From the NCBI GenBank assembly GCA_963921195.1, contig OY992537.1, forward strand, positions 152,615,844-152,679,843: DNA of 64,000 nucleotides, in the 5' to 3' direction. The position numbers were made by a program, and so were the translations under genes. Under the pieces are notes generated by a model. That model searched no databases and was not told the DNA's origin. It saw only the letters and a list, made by a program, of their open reading frames with translations. The stretch comes from Pegoplata infirma. Its lineage: Eukaryota; Arthropoda; Insecta; Diptera; Anthomyiidae. Below are positions 1 to 11,112 of the stretch, one piece after another; the stretch's first letter is position 1, and every line of letters starts with the position of its first letter.

Positions 1-525
1 ACTTGTTAAAACACGTCGCATTTTATATGAAACTAATCTGAAATTCAGGGTTTTGCTTATAACTTTTGAACCACTGGACCGATTGAGCTGAAATTTAATA
101 TCAGACAGACCCGGGGAACGGCAAAGATACATGCCAAGCTTCAGTAGTCTCATCATTGTCTTTCGAAAGTTATCGTGTTTTTTATCTCGTAAATTCGCGA
201 AACACCCTTGCCGAAATTTACTCTTTTGCTCATAACTTTTGAACCACTGGACCGATTTGGCTGGATTGCAATACCAACCTGACCAGGTAAATGACAAACA
301 TATATGCCAAACTTCAGTAGCCTCTGTAAAGTCTTTCAAAAGTTAGCGTGTTTTCTACGGACGGACAGACAGACGGACGGACGGACATCGCTAGATCGAC
401 TTAAAATCGATCGTGGATCATAAATATATATACTTTATGGGTTCCTAGACCAATATTTCGAGGTGTTACAAACGGAATGACAAACTTATATATACCCTCT
501 ATCACTAGAGTGGAGGGTATAATAA
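1..525. repeat. Helitron/mini-me-like interspersed repeat, partial
   Basis: The segment carries two diverged copies of a 'cataacttttgaaccactggac' type block (near 57 and 228), a GACG/GACA tetranucleotide run at 357-386, then a conserved tail with a TA-rich stretch and a terminal 'gtggagggtataa'. The same tail recurs almost base for base at 37020-37191. A GTCY-type microsatellite next to a TA tract is the known layout of dipteran mini-me/DINE-1-like elements; that family name is inference. The left end lies outside the window. The open frames here are not coding. Confidence 0.6.
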
Positions 526-1980
526 AAACGTAATAAACACAGAACAAAGACTGTTTTAAACATCTCACTCTTGAACACTTCAAAACAGCAAGTGTGAATG
601 ACGTATTACACTTGTCGCCAACTTCTGTATTTCCCGGAATAATAAACGCGTTATAATTGTTATTAACAGGGAAACCAAAAATATGCTCATTGGCGTAGAT
701 AGCCCCGAAAACACCCATGTGATTTTCAAAAATTGTTGAAGACGTCTACGAATTAGATTAATTTTGTCATTTCGCGTTGTTTTAAAGTTACACCTCTTAC
801 GTTTATATTTAAATAATATTGCAAATCTACTTTTTCCATTAAGATTACCTTAAAACTCAACACAAAAGTTCACAATTTGTGCTAATTTAGTCAGTCTCTT
901 CAAGAAATACACGTAGGTGTTTTTGTCAGAGCACCGACGATAAAATAGAAATCAAATAACACAAAAATTCCGGGATTGCTGTCATAAAATGTTAATTTTC
1001 TTCTGGATTATAGGTACTCCACATTAATTTCCACAAACTCCACATTAATTTCCGCAAACTCCACAGTAATTTCCACACCGTTTTTCTTATTTATGTCAGT
1101 ACATATGTATTTATTTTTGTCACTTATTACAAAAATTTAGTTCATTGTTTTACTTTAAGAAAATATTAATTATTTTTCGTTTATTTAATTTTTATGGAAA
1201 TTGAAAAGTTTTCACTTATGATACGCCACGAAACTTTTCTAAAATAATTGCGTCATTTACGAGGCGTCGTTTTTAAAGTTGTTGAAAACTCATTTTGCTA
1301 TTGTTTACAATCAAAATGATTATTTTCATCATGGCAGCATTATGAAATAAAAAGGAGTTTTTTTATATTTAATTCAAAAAATATACTTTTAAAATCAAGT
1401 ACGAAACATATTTAATTTTATAAAATTTCATTTCATTATTAAAATTTCTTTCAAAAATTTGAGAATTTTAAAAATGAGTGCGAAAATTCTTGATTTGACG
1501 ACGATTTTTTCCCTCAGTGTAAGTGGTTTTTTATAGACAAAAGTTATTGGAAGAAAGAAACTGAGAATTTTGACTAATAATCATCAACTTTTGCAATCAT
1601 CAGAACTTTTTCTTGAAAAAAATAATTTTTTTACTATAGGAAAAACATTAAAAATCTTTCATTTTCATAACATATCTGGAAGTTCTAAATTTCCGAAAAA
1701 TCTTCAGAATCAAAATTTGTTTAAAAAAAACTATGATTTTTTAACCGCTTTCGGAGGGCATTCGTTTCTAGGACACCTAGACACATGATAAAGGCAACGC
1801 TTCAGAAATAAGTCTGGGGTTTTCTATTAAAAAAAAAAAAAAATTCAAAAAAATCTGGGGGGGCTTTAGCCCCCCCAGAAATGTTGGCTTCCTACGCCAA
1901 TGAATATGCTCTAAAAACACGTTTTATGCGCTTAAAAAATGCCCTTAAAAACGGAAAATATGCTCTAAAAACAATGAAAA
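526..1980. other. AT-rich non-coding stretch with two small repeats
   Basis: No gene is supported. A three-copy 21-bp direct repeat (actccacattaatttccaca type) lies at 1016-1076. A G-run/C-run palindrome (ggggggg-cttta-gccccccc) at about 1858-1880 is followed by 'ttggcttcctacgccaatg'; a related G-run plus 'ggcc...ggcctagatacgc' occurs near 55357-55415, which suggests the end of a shared transposon family. Positions 1895-1980 hold 'tgctctaaaaa' repeats that resume after 3552, so they are the host of the insertion at 1981. Confidence 0.45.
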
Positions 1981-2420
1981 CAGACCTTTGAAGATTTAAT
2001 TCCCTAATTCAATTTCTTAAATCTGATTTAAAATAATTGAATTAATTCCCTGTTTCTATAAATCGAAAAGAATTAATTCATTATTTAAATCACTTAATTT
2101 CATTGCAAAGAATTAATTCTTTGATTTGATTAAATTGAATTAATACATTTTGATTTGAATCAATTGATTCAAATCACTTTGATTTGAATCAACTGATTCA
2201 AATCACTTTTGATTTAAATCAACTGATTCAAATCACTTTTGGTTTGAATCAACTTGATTTAAACTTTTTTCACTTAAATCAAACACTAAAAATGCACATT
2301 ATAAAAATCTTATCATATCTGATTGCGTTAAAGTCATTGGAATATCGTCAATTTTAAACACACGCCATCAATAAACAACACTCCAAATTGTACAGTTTTA
2401 TTAAATGTGTACCTTTAGTC

Positions 2421-2860
2421 TAGAGTTGGGCGCTGGTCACGTGATTTGCTTGATTCACGTGAATCACGCGTGAGTGATTTTCATTGCAATCACGTAATTG
2501 TGAGTGAGCGTGATTTGAAAAAAAAAACTGAGTGAGTGATTAGTGAGTGAGTCATTTATTTTTTGCGTGAGTTTGCGTGATTAGATTTTTTGATTTGCCC
2601 ATTTTTTTTTAAATTTTCGTGAAAATTTTTTTTTTTTTTGGAAAGAAAATTTTATTGCGTGAGTGGATTTTGCGTGACTCACGCGTGAGCGTGATTGAAT
2701 CTGGCGTGAGTCACGCGTGCGTGTGAGTAAGTTTTTTACTACTTACGTGAATAGTGAGTGAGCGTGAGTAAAAAAATATCGCGTGAGTGATTAGTGAGTG
2801 ATCCGATTATTTTTTGCGTGAGTGAGTGTGAGTCAAAATCCACTCACGCGCCTATCTCTA
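2421..2860. mobile_element. GTGAGT-rich hAT-like MITE, copy 1
   Basis: Ends TAGAGTTGGGCGC / GCGCCTATCTCTA sit inside the exact 8-bp duplication CTTTAGTC (2413-2420, 2861-2868). The interior is low-complexity 'gtgagtgagtgtgagt' and 'cacgtgattcacg' sequence that is almost fully self-complementary end to end. It is one of six copies of this family in the window (others near 4500, 27801, 45981, 48440 and 55445). Confidence 0.8.
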
Positions 2861-3034
2861 CTTTAGTCAATAACGAATTTGGCTCTTCAGCATAAAAATA
2901 ACTTTAAATTTAACACAAAAACAATTAATGATTAACATTTTTATTATACACATACATTTCCATTATATCGAAAAGTCGTGCATTATCCCACCCTTAATAT
3001 ATATGTGCAAATTAATAAATGCTATATTAAAGCA

Positions 3035-3205
3035 ATGTGTTGTATTTTTGTGATTCCTATGCATGCGGGCATAGGCTAAAAAATGCAGCTTGTGCGCTGC
3101 CAATAAAATGTACACTATTAAATTCTGTTGCTTTGACTTTTTGCTTGCTACTACCGCACAAGCATAAATGTTATAGTATGTGTGTGCGTGTGTAAAGTAA
3201 ATACT
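3035..3205. repeat. Interspersed repeat, inverted partner at 22745-22935
   Basis: The block running from 'tgcgggcataggctaaaaaatgc' through 'gcttgctactaccgcacaagc' to 'atgttatagtatgtgtgtgcg' reappears in reverse complement at about 22770-22930. The two copies are diverged. The block lies inside the 1981-3543 element, so that element may carry it. Confidence 0.5.
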
Positions 3206-3551
3206 TTGATTTAAGAAAAAAATGTTTAAATCAACTGATTCAAAACATTTTTGATTTGAATCAATTGATTTGAATCAAATTGATTTGAATCAATTGATTT
3301 GAATCAAATTGATTTGAATCAATTGATTTGAATCAAATTGATTTGAATCAATTGATTCAAATCAATTGATTCAAATCATTATTTAAACAAGGAATTAAAC
3401 AAAAAATTAGTTAATTCTTTCAACAAATAGTTGAAATTAATTCTTTTCAATCAAATCATCAAGAATTAATTCCTTGATTTATTAATATGAATTAATCTTT
3501 TTGCGAATCAAATCAAAAAGTGAATTAATTCTTCAAAGGTCTGAATGAAAA

Positions 3552-4499
3552 TATGCTCTCACAAAAAGTATGTCTCTTTTTTTGCGGTGTTTATTACAAT
3601 TTGTTAGAGAATAGAGCTAAAAAATACCGTTTAATGTTCTACAAAAGTATTTGCCTTAATATTTTCTACAAAGTTGCTGAACATACCCTACACTCAGAAA
3701 ACATAGAGCGTGTTCAGCAGAGAAACCTCCTACTCAACAGTTGATATGTAGCATGTTTTGATTAGTTGACTCTGCTGAACGCATTTTTTTATGAATGTCT
3801 TAAAATATTGGAATAAATTATTGTTTTTTTATATTTTTTCTGTGGAAAATACTTATTTATGATTTTTTTTGTTTATTTCCTTTAATAACGTAAAAAAATA
3901 AATAATTTCAATAAAACAGCTTTTATCAGTTTTTGATCAAATGTAGCATATTTTTTTTCGCTACTAGTGATGAGAAGCGCTCACTCAACATGTTGGCCGA
4001 AATGTCAAAAATTAACCCGTTCAGCAGAATGTTGAGGAGCAGCTGAGTAGCAGCTTTCTCTTCTGAACATACCCATAGTTTCATATACCGATATGAAGCA
4101 AGAACAGGCCAAAGGGGAATCAATCGCCAGAACCTCGTGATTTTGGAAATTAAAACAAACATTTCAATACACTTACAAAATAAAAAAAAAATGCTCTAGA
4201 AATTTAAAAAATTCCCTAAAAAGTGAAAAATGCTCTAAAAATTGAAAAAATGCTCTAAAAATATGCTCTTATGCTAAAATATGATCTTAAACCTAAAATA
4301 TGCAAAAATATCCTCTAACAAATCGATACCAGATTTCTTAAAATCTTCTGAAATTGATAAATACCTTACCCATTTATCAATACAATGCGCAGGAAAAAAC
4401 ATGATACTGCATATTTTTGGTTTCCCTGATTATTAATAATGTTTATTTATTTATACAACTAATTAAAACTAATACAGAAAGCCACGTTGATGTTAAAAG
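3552..4499. repeat. Host repeat of the 1981 insertion, with inverted repeat 3705-4075
   Basis: After the TSD, 'atgctct' repeats resume and recur at 4190-4320. Between about 3705 and 4075 an inverted repeat has outer arms 'gtgttcagcagagaaa' and 'tttctcttctgaacat', with inner 'actcaacag' and 'gttgaggag' type arms, and resembles a 370-bp foldback MITE. The remainder is AT-rich with no coding signal. Confidence 0.4.
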
Positions 4500-5019
4500 T
4501 AGAGATTGGCACATGAGCAGATTAGAGCGTGATTCACGCGTGAGTGTGACAGAACTCAATTTTACTCACGTGATTGAGAGTGAGTGTGAGTGGTGAAAAA
4601 AATTGCGTGAGTGTACGTGAGTAAGATTTTTGCGTGAGTGAGTGTGCGTGAGTCTATTTTTTTGCGTGAGTTTGTGTGATTTATTTTCTCCTCATATTTC
4701 CATTCGTACCAAAAAAATCAACAAAAAAAATTTTAAAATTTGGCTTTACTTAAGATTTCGTCCCAAAAAAAGGGGGGAAAAATTAAAATTTCGCTGAACT
4801 TTAAATTTTGCTGAAAATTTTAAAAGATTTTTGAAATTTAAGCTTTTGTAATTTTTTTTTTGTATAAATAAAAATTTCGTGAGTGTGAGTGAAGCTTGCG
4901 TGAGTACACCTGAGTGTGAGTTGTATTAAATTTACTCACGTGATTGTGAGTGAGTGTGAGTAGAAAAAATATGCTTGGGAGTGAGCGTGAGTCAAAAATC
5001 ACTCACGCGCCCATCTCTA
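4500..5019. mobile_element. GTGAGT-rich hAT-like MITE, copy 2
   Basis: Ends TAGAGATTGGCAC / GCGCCCATCTCTA are flanked by exact 8-bp TSDs GTTAAAAG (4492-4499, 5020-5027). It has the same internal GTGAGT and TCACGTGA repeats as the 2421 copy and a shared central AT-rich block ('ttcgctgaactttaaattttgct'). Confidence 0.8.
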
Positions 5020-5511
5020 GTTAAAAGAGAGGATAACACAGGGCAACACTTTTTTTTTGTCCGGGTTCTGATAGCTGGCTATCGTTTTTTTAGATCAGCT
5101 CTAGTTTTCGAGATATAGCCTTAGGAAACTTTGAAAATAGGCTATTTTTGGCATGTTTGTGAGTCCATATTTACCAACACTAGTCTTACATCCAAAAAGT
5201 GAATGACGATTTTAGGTATGTTGGATATGCTGATTCCAAAAATGCTCTTACTTTTGTTGAGTCATATTTAGTTTTTGAGATATCGCTTAAATAAAATTTT
5301 TAAATTTTTGCCCTCTTTAATTTTGTCTGAATATTTATGCCTTTTTTAATAACTCGAAAACTAAAGCTGTCAGAAAAAAACTAATACCAGTTTTGGAATC
5401 CTCGCATCCAATATACTGTGAGAAAGTGTACAGGTCTTAAATTCGTTAACGACAAAGCTGACAATATAACCCCTTATTATTATCAATCGTCTATCATTTA
5501 AAAGTATGATA
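5020..5511. other. AT-rich stretch with a dispersed repeat at 5410-5495
   Basis: No gene is visible. The part around 5410-5495 (gtgtacaggtcttaaat, cgttaacgacaaag, ccccttattattatcaatcg) is repeated in reverse complement at about 9757-9835. The two copies match over roughly 80 bp, which marks an interspersed repeat. The rest shows no recognisable structure. Confidence 0.4.
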
Positions 5512-6211
5512 TAAAGGAAATTTTCCAAGCTTTAATTTAAGCTTAATAGCATCCAAATTGAGCAAATATTAAATGAGATACGAGGGTCGCGGTTGAAAAT
5601 GAAATTTTTTGTAGACGTTTTTTAGAAAATTTTTAACAAATATTTCTAAGTTGATTTTTTTTAAGTTCAAACATTAAAAATTTAAGAAATAGTACAATGG
5701 TTTAAATTTAGTTATCAACTCATTTTTCCAATGACCCAAACAAAAACCAAAATTTTTTTAATGCAGTAAAAAAATATGCATTTTTTTGACCTCCAATTCT
5801 TTTGACCACCAATTTTTTGTAAACAAAGAAAATTTTTAATTACTTTCATATCTCTTTACTATACGCTTAGATGTACTTAAATTAGTAAACAATGAAATCT
5901 TTTCTTTGTTTACAAAAAATTGGTGGGCAAAAGATTTGGATGTAAAAAAAATGCATTTTTTTTACTGCTTTTAAAAAATTTTGTTGATGAGTTGATAACT
6001 GAATTTAAACTACTGTGCTATTTTTTAAATGTTTAATGTTTGAACTTGAAAAAAATCAACTTATTGTTAAAAATATTTTTTAAAAATTTTCTAAAAAACG
6101 TCTACAAATTATTTAATTTTCCAGCTCTACCCTCGTATCTCATTTAATATTTGCTCAATCGGGACGCTATCAAGCTTAAATTAAAGCTTTGAAAATTTCC
6201 TTAATAGCATG
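5512..6211. repeat. Large inverted repeat (about 700 bp, arms over 200 bp)
   Basis: Left-arm features (aaggaaattttccaagcttt, gagatacgagggt, aaacgtctaca, gagttgataact) recur in inverse order and strand in the right arm up to 6205, with a centre near 5840 that itself repeats 'aaaaaattggtgg' and its complement. A foldback-type transposon relic is likely. No coding content and no clear TSD. Confidence 0.6.
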
Positions 6212-6345
6212 CCCAGCCAGAAATTGCCAGCGGTACAAAAAATATAGTACTGGCAAAGTACCTTTTTTTTGAAAATAGAGTCCTTTGCTAGTGCTGGAAA
6301 TAAAATCCCTAAAAGTGCTGTACCAGTACTTTATTGCAAAAAATC
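6212..6345. mobile_element. Truncated left end of a CCCAG-terminated element
   Basis: It starts CCCAGCCAGAAATTGCCA and continues with 'gtactggcaaagtac', the same as the start of the complete element at 43446. No matching right end was found nearby, so this is a truncated copy. Confidence 0.55.
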
Positions 6346-6445
6346 TTACCGCTTAATATCATAATTAAATTTTTTGGTGTGAACTAAAACTATTTGTTTT
6401 GTAAATATTCTATTTATTAACCGTAAAGCCGCCCAGAGACACAAT

Positions 6446-7430
6446 AGGTGTGTTCCAGAACTTTCCGGGTAAAGTTCGGTAAAATGAGAGCAAATCAAAA
6501 AACCTCTCACGATACCACAAAAATAAACAAAAGTACGGGAACGCAAAAAACCACATTTCAAGCCCAAAATAATAGAAAATGTAAACAAACCAATAACGCT
6601 GAAATATTTTTGTAAGAAAACGTACTTTAAACAAGAAAACAAATTGTAAAGCTGCCCATTCACTTGCAATATTATTGTTCAACTTTTCAAATTGTACAAT
6701 AATATCGCTTGTGTGTATAGGTACCTACAGACGACGCAATATTATGCACAATATTTTTGACGTTTACCCACAATTGGCATACATAAAAATACTGTGTAAA
6801 ATATTGAACTGAAAAAATACATGCAGATTGTGCATAATATTGAATCGTCTGTAGAGACCTTATGTAATATTTACGGTTGTGCAATATATTGGAGAATATC
6901 AAAACACTTTTGATATTTATTGTACAAACAAGAATACTGCAATATATTTTATCAGTGTGTTGTCTATATTGTACAACTTTTATTATGTTATGTTTATGTT
7001 TATATCTTGTACAATATATTGGGTTTAAGTATTGAGCAATTTTATTTGCTGTGTAGGGTAAAACGACAATAATATTGTAAAATATTTTTTTTTTTAAGTT
7101 GAGCAATTTTATTGCAAGTGAATGGGCAGCTTAAAAGTTTTTTTTAATAACAAAATATCTTTTTTTGTATTGAAATAACACATTTCCTTGGTTAAGTTCT
7201 TTATTTTATTTAAATTTCCAACTAAGCTTCACAAAAAAAACAGCTGTTTTTTAAACATCTGACTGTTACCAATTTACCCGAAAAAAAAAGTGCGGTTAAG
7301 TTCGGTAAAATGAGAAACTAATTTATTCTCTCAAAAACTCTCTCATTTACCTAATTTTTGCGTACGGGAACGCTTTTCGGGCTGGTTTGGGTACCCGCGG
7401 GTACCCGCGGTAACGTTCTGGAACAGACCT
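6446..7430. mobile_element. 1-kb TIR element with two further inverted repeats inside
   Basis: Ends AGGTGTGTTCCAGAAC / GTTCTGGAACAGACCT are flanked on both sides by AAT, a possible 3-bp TSD. Inside lies a second element with ends AAGCTGCCCATTCACTTGC and its complement (6649-7132). Inside that is an inner inverted repeat with 'cagacgacgcaatattatg' arms (about 6722-6865), whose arms match the hairpin at 56283-56436. The three layers are nested. Open frames across 6346-7106 lie over these palindromes and are not coding. Confidence 0.6.
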
Positions 7431-7878
7431 AATACATGTTGGATGACTTGTTAGTTGAAAAAATATTTTCAAAATACACTTATCCGACATATTTATACAC
7501 ATGTTGGATGACCGCTCATTTTTTTAGAATTCTTGAAGGAGTAACATGAAAATTTTTTTTATTTTTCAACTCTTTTTTATGTTTTTTTAATATATTTAGG
7601 TTAAAATTTACTTTTTAACATCATTGCTTTATACAAAAACATTACTTTGTGAAAAACAATAACAAATAATGAATTAAAACGTCTCTGTTCGTACAACGGT
7701 CGGATGACAAGTCAATACACCATCCGACATGTCATCCAACTTTTCATCCGACCATCGAAAAATCAAAACTTTGATTTTTCATCCGACCAGCCATCCGACC
7801 ATCCGACAGCCCCATACACGAGAAAAATTACAGTGGTCATCCAACAAGTCATCCAATTTGTTTGAAATGTATGGGAGC
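7431..7878. repeat. CATCCGAC-rich repeat flanking the 7879 insertion
   Basis: Many copies of 'catccgac' and 'catccaac' occur on this strand around 7705-7850, and 'gttggatga' on the other sense around 7438-7515, giving a foldback arrangement. The short motif and its complement face each other, so this is probably a decayed terminal-repeat element. No gene signal. Confidence 0.45.
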
Positions 7879-8381
7879 TAGTGTCCGACCGAATACACCT
7901 TTTTTGGCCGAAGCCGAATATTCGGCCAAATTTTCACTCTTTGGCCAAACCGAAGCCGAAGCGGAATAATAAAAAAAAAAATATATTTATGTAGTAAAAA
8001 CAAGAAAAAAATAAAAGTCGACTCGGCGGGATACTCAAATGCATGAGAATGCTGTCTAGAATGATTTTATTTTAAGCAAAAAAATTTTTTGGACATTTTT
8101 GTAAAAAAATATATTTTAGAGTGGAAATTTTTTTCGATCGAAAATTTTTTTTGAATGTAAAAAATGTTTTTAGTTGCAAAAACACTTATTAAAATGTTTT
8201 TGTGGCTTACTAATGTGATTCAATATTAGTTTACTATGTTTTTCAACACGTGAGCACAAATATTATACAATTATTCGGTATTCGGCCTATTCGGCCAAAA
8301 TTGTGGCCGAAGCCGAATAGTGGCCGAATAGTGCTTTTTGGCCGAAGCCGAGGCCGAAGCCGAATATTCGGTCGGACACTA
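7879..8381. mobile_element. GGCCGAA-rich hAT-like MITE (503 bp)
   Basis: Ends TAGTGTCCGACCGAAT / ATTCGGTCGGACACTA are flanked by exact 8-bp TSDs ATGGGAGC (7871-7878, 8382-8389). The interior has repeats of 'ggccgaagccgaata' at both ends and AT-rich filler. Open frames on both strands of the right end come from the palindromic repeat and are not genes. A larger relative is at 38593-40880. Confidence 0.85.
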
Positions 8382-8389
8382 ATGGGAGC

Positions 8390-8649
8390 CTTAAGTTCAG
8401 CACTAAAAATTTCCGTTACCATCATTATATTACCATTACTTAGGCTGGATTATTCAATGCTCCGTTACACCCGGTCTAGATTAGCAATCATCACTTCCAT
8501 CATACGTCACAATCGATAGTAATGGATGTGATTGCTAATCCGGACAGTTGTATACAATGATGGTATACAATTGATGGTAGAGCGCCTGTTCTACTATAGA
8601 TTGCTAGCAATCAAGTGTCTATATGGAATTGCTAACCATTGCTTACTAT
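8390..8649. repeat. Short inverted repeat around 'gattagcaatca'
   Basis: 'ccggtctagattagcaatca' near 8470 faces 'gtgattgctaatccgg' near 8530, and 'gattgctagcaatc' follows at 8610. The right boundary is the truncated foldback element. Nothing else is recognised. Confidence 0.35.
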
Positions 8650-9079
8650 CTCCTAAGTCGTAGAAAGTGTTGCCATGTTAGCGTAAAACGGACAAAAAAC
8701 CGCTGTGTTTTCTCCTAAAATCGCTTAGTTTTTCCCCATTTTTTCTTATAAAACTTCTTAAAAACTGTATTTAGTCTAAATTAGACTAAATACAGACTCG
8801 ACAGTAGAGTTTTATAAGAAAAAATGGGGAAAAACTAAGCGATTTTAGGAGAAAACACAGCGGTTTTTTGTCCGTTTTACGCTAACATGGCAACACTTTC
8901 TACGACTTAGGAGTGAGTGAAACAACAAAAACCGATCTGGCATATATTTTTCTTATGGCGCGTTATATCAGTTTTCTCTTTCTAACCTAATTCGTAGAAT
9001 AATTTGAAAATATTAACCATATGGTTAAAGAATACTTTTTTGACACCTGTCACTTATGTCGAGTCTGTATTAGTCTGTG
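8650..9079. mobile_element. Truncated head-to-head dimer of a ~300-bp 'cacagacta' element
   Basis: The right unit (about 8783-9079) ends in TATTAGTCTGTG like the complete units at 51.8-57.2 kb. The left unit is an inverted partner kept only from 8650 (ctcctaagtcgtagaaag) to about 8779, giving a palindrome of about 120-bp arms. The left unit's outer end is missing, so no TSD can be tested. Confidence 0.7.
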
Positions 9080-9094
9080 CCTTAACGCACCATC

Positions 9095-9350
9095 CAGAGT
9101 CATAGAGTAGTCCAACAAATGGCGTTTGAAAAAGTAGTAAACAAAAACCATATGGTATTGTTTACGAAATTTTATCACAAATCGAAATGTGAGCGAGATG
9201 GAAGATACCAGTTTTACAGTGAGAATGCAGATTGTTTTTTGTCTCTCTTTGCTTTGCGTTTGAACTTTTGTTTGGCATTGCCAGAATTTTCCAATTATCT
9301 TTGGTGATGCCAGATCTACAAAACGGTCGATGGATTACTATGTCACTATG
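9095..9350. mobile_element. 256-bp CAGAG-type hAT MITE with a resolved empty site
   Basis: Ends CAGAGTCATAGAGTAG and CTATGTCACTATG are flanked by exact 8-bp TSDs GCACCATC (9087-9094, 9351-9358). The paralogous duplicate at 10086-10100 reads GCATCATC once with no insert, so it is a natural empty site. An inverted second copy lies at 27201-27455. The open frame inside is a by-product. Confidence 0.85.
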
Positions 9351-9736
9351 GCACCATCTACACGTGGGAGAATTTTTTCATGAAAGCAGAGATAACGTCG
9401 GCAGAGAAACAGTAGGGAAATTTCAGCATTTTTCTCAATATCAAGTGGTGTGGAAAACGAGCTGCAATTGCTCTTGTGAATTTCATAATTTACAATCAGC
9501 CGTGGAATAACTATATATGTTATTCATCATAAATATATGTTCAATCTCTTATTTAGGCACATATGTATGTACATTTGTTTATACAATTATTTTTTAATGA
9601 TTTATTTTATTTTTCCTTTTTTCGACGCCATTTGCTCCAAAAAAACAATTGTAAACATACATATATAAGTGAATTTGACACTTGATCTCATCCAATCTCA
9701 TCAGATTGTTGTTATGAGATATCTCATAACAACTAT
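9351..9736. repeat. Segmental duplicate A (partner at 10087-10740)
   Basis: From 'tctacacgtgggagaat' to 'ttgttatgagatatctcata' this stretch matches 10090-10735 closely, apart from a 268-bp insertion in the second copy. It probably belongs to an older transposon; the palindromic 'gatgagattgg' and 'ccaatctcatc' type end near 9690-9730 supports that. No coding function. Confidence 0.65.
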
Positions 9737-10086
9737 GCCTGGGTGTTTTTAAATGGTAGTCGATTGATAATAATAAGGGGTTTAATTGTCAACTTTGTCG
9801 TTAACGAATTACATCTATTTAAGGCCTGTACACTTTCTTTTGACGCTCACTGTAGTTAAGTTCATGTTTAAAACTGATGCTCTAAAATTAGTTTTGGAAA
9901 TTATAGCCAAGCAAAGTGGGTAAAAAACGCACTTTTTCGACTCTTTAACAGCGATTTGCTCGCGAACGCGAGCTGATGGGAAAAATTGGATAACAGATTG
10001 GGAATCAAAACACTAAAGTCCATATAAATCAGTTGTCAAAGGTCAGGCAAATTAAAAAAGTTCAACTTTTGTCAATCGAAAGGTTA
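9737..10086. other. Spacer between duplicates A and B
   Basis: It contains an interspersed repeat (9757-9835, inverse of 5410-5495). The remainder (9840-10086), including 'gcgatttgctcgcgaacgcgag', shows no gene. Confidence 0.35.
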
Positions 10087-10740
10087 ACGCATCATCTACA
10101 CGTGGGAGAATTTTTTCATGAAAGCTGAGATAACGTCGGCAGAGAAGCAGTTGGGAAATTTCAATATTTATCTCAATATCAAATGGTGTGGAAAACGAGC
10201 TGCAATTATTCTTATGAAATTTCATAATTTTCAATCAGCCGTGCAATAACTATGTATGTTTTTCATCATAAATATATCGCTCCTTTACTTGTATAGTGTC
10301 ACAACTCAAAATATTTGATTTTGCAGAAAACACGTTTAAAGTTTACTATTGAAACTGGTTTTTAATTGAAAAAGGCCGGTACATAGAAAATGTAATAATG
10401 GCGTGTACTCTTCTCAAACGGTGAGTTTAATAGATATTAATACGATTTTTTGACACAATATAAAGCACGATATAATGAATAATTCTGCATCATTAACTCA
10501 AAAAACGCATTTTTTGAGTTATGACACTATACAAGTAAAGGAGCGATATGTACAATATATTATTTAAGCACATACATTTGTTTATACACTTATTTTTTAA
10601 TGATTTATTTTATTTTTCCTTTTTTCGACGCCATTTGCTACAAAAAACAATTGTAAACATACAAATATAAGTGAATTTGACACTTGATCTCATCCAATCT
10701 CATCAGATTGTTGTTATGAGATATCTCATAACAACTATCT
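10087..10740. repeat. Segmental duplicate B, holding a 268-bp insertion
   Basis: Second copy of 9351-9736. It preserves the uninterrupted site where copy A took up the 9095-9350 MITE, and is itself interrupted by the 10278-10545 element, for which copy A gives the empty site (aaatatatgttcaat). Confidence 0.65.
10278..10545. mobile_element. 268-bp MITE with CGCTCCTTTACTTG termini
   Basis: Termini CGCTCCTTTACTTGTATAGT and its complement bound the element. Comparison with duplicate A shows the insertion in 'aaatatatgt' with ATAT on both sides (10274-10277, 10546-10549), so the TSD is up to 4 bp (possibly TA only). Inner arms 'cacaactcaaaa' and 'ttttgagttatg' extend the TIR. Confidence 0.75.
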
Positions 10741-10767
10741 GATGAGATCAAATACTGAGACTAATAT

Positions 10768-11112
10768 TTAGTCCACACCTGAGAGAAATTTCTTTGCGAT
10801 TGATTTTGACGTTTCTTGATACAAATATCTCAGTATTTCTCCCAGGTGTAGACAGCGGGTAAAAGAATGATAATGCAAAAATATATATGGTGGTGTTGCC
10901 ATATTAACACTTTGTAAAGAGTGTGGATATGTAGAGACTCCAACTCGATCATAACAGAGCTCATCGGCTTTCTCGTTCACATATACTCCCTTATGTCCAG
11001 GTACCCATACAAGAGATACGGTATTATTCCCGGATAATTTCTGAAGATTTTCGTAACTTGTTCCTGTAAGGCCAATCAATTTCCAGCAGAGATTAAACAC
11101 TTTCATTACCAT
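10768..11112 (-). pseudogene. RNase H domain remnant of a non-LTR retrotransposon
   Basis: The minus-strand frame contains WVPGHKG followed at the right spacing by NEKADEL, the C-terminal RNase H signature (conserved His loop and final catalytic Asp) of Jockey/I-type LINE polymerase proteins. No reverse transcriptase motif lies upstream, the frame starts and stops abruptly, and the downstream part (ATPPYIFLHYHS) is unlike RNase H. It is a short, dead 5'-truncated or eroded fragment. An LTR-element RNase H is less likely from the motif spacing. Confidence 0.7.

Larger units (their letters stand above)
1981..3543. mobile_element. 1.56-kb DNA transposon, 8-bp TSD AATGAAAA, hAT-like, with nested element
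   Basis: Terminal inverted repeats CAGACCTTTGAAGA / TCTTCAAAGGTCTG are flanked by the exact direct repeat AATGAAAA (1973-1980 and 3544-3551). A CA-starting TIR with an 8-bp TSD fits hAT. The interior is made of 'TTGATTTGAATCAA' palindromic short repeats on both sides (about 2000-2280 and 3225-3540), so most of it can fold back. A second element (2421-2860) is nested inside. No transposase frame is present; it is non-autonomous. Confidence 0.75.

Noticed and set aside
6346..7106. Three overlapping minus-strand frames of 90-139 residues
   Set aside because: They cross three nested inverted repeats; composition is Tyr/Ile/Phe-rich from AT sequence and no motif is present.
8250..8519. Arg-rich RPIRPKLWPKPNSGRIVLFG protein
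   Set aside because: It is a translation of the GGCCGAA terminal repeat of a MITE and crosses its TSD.
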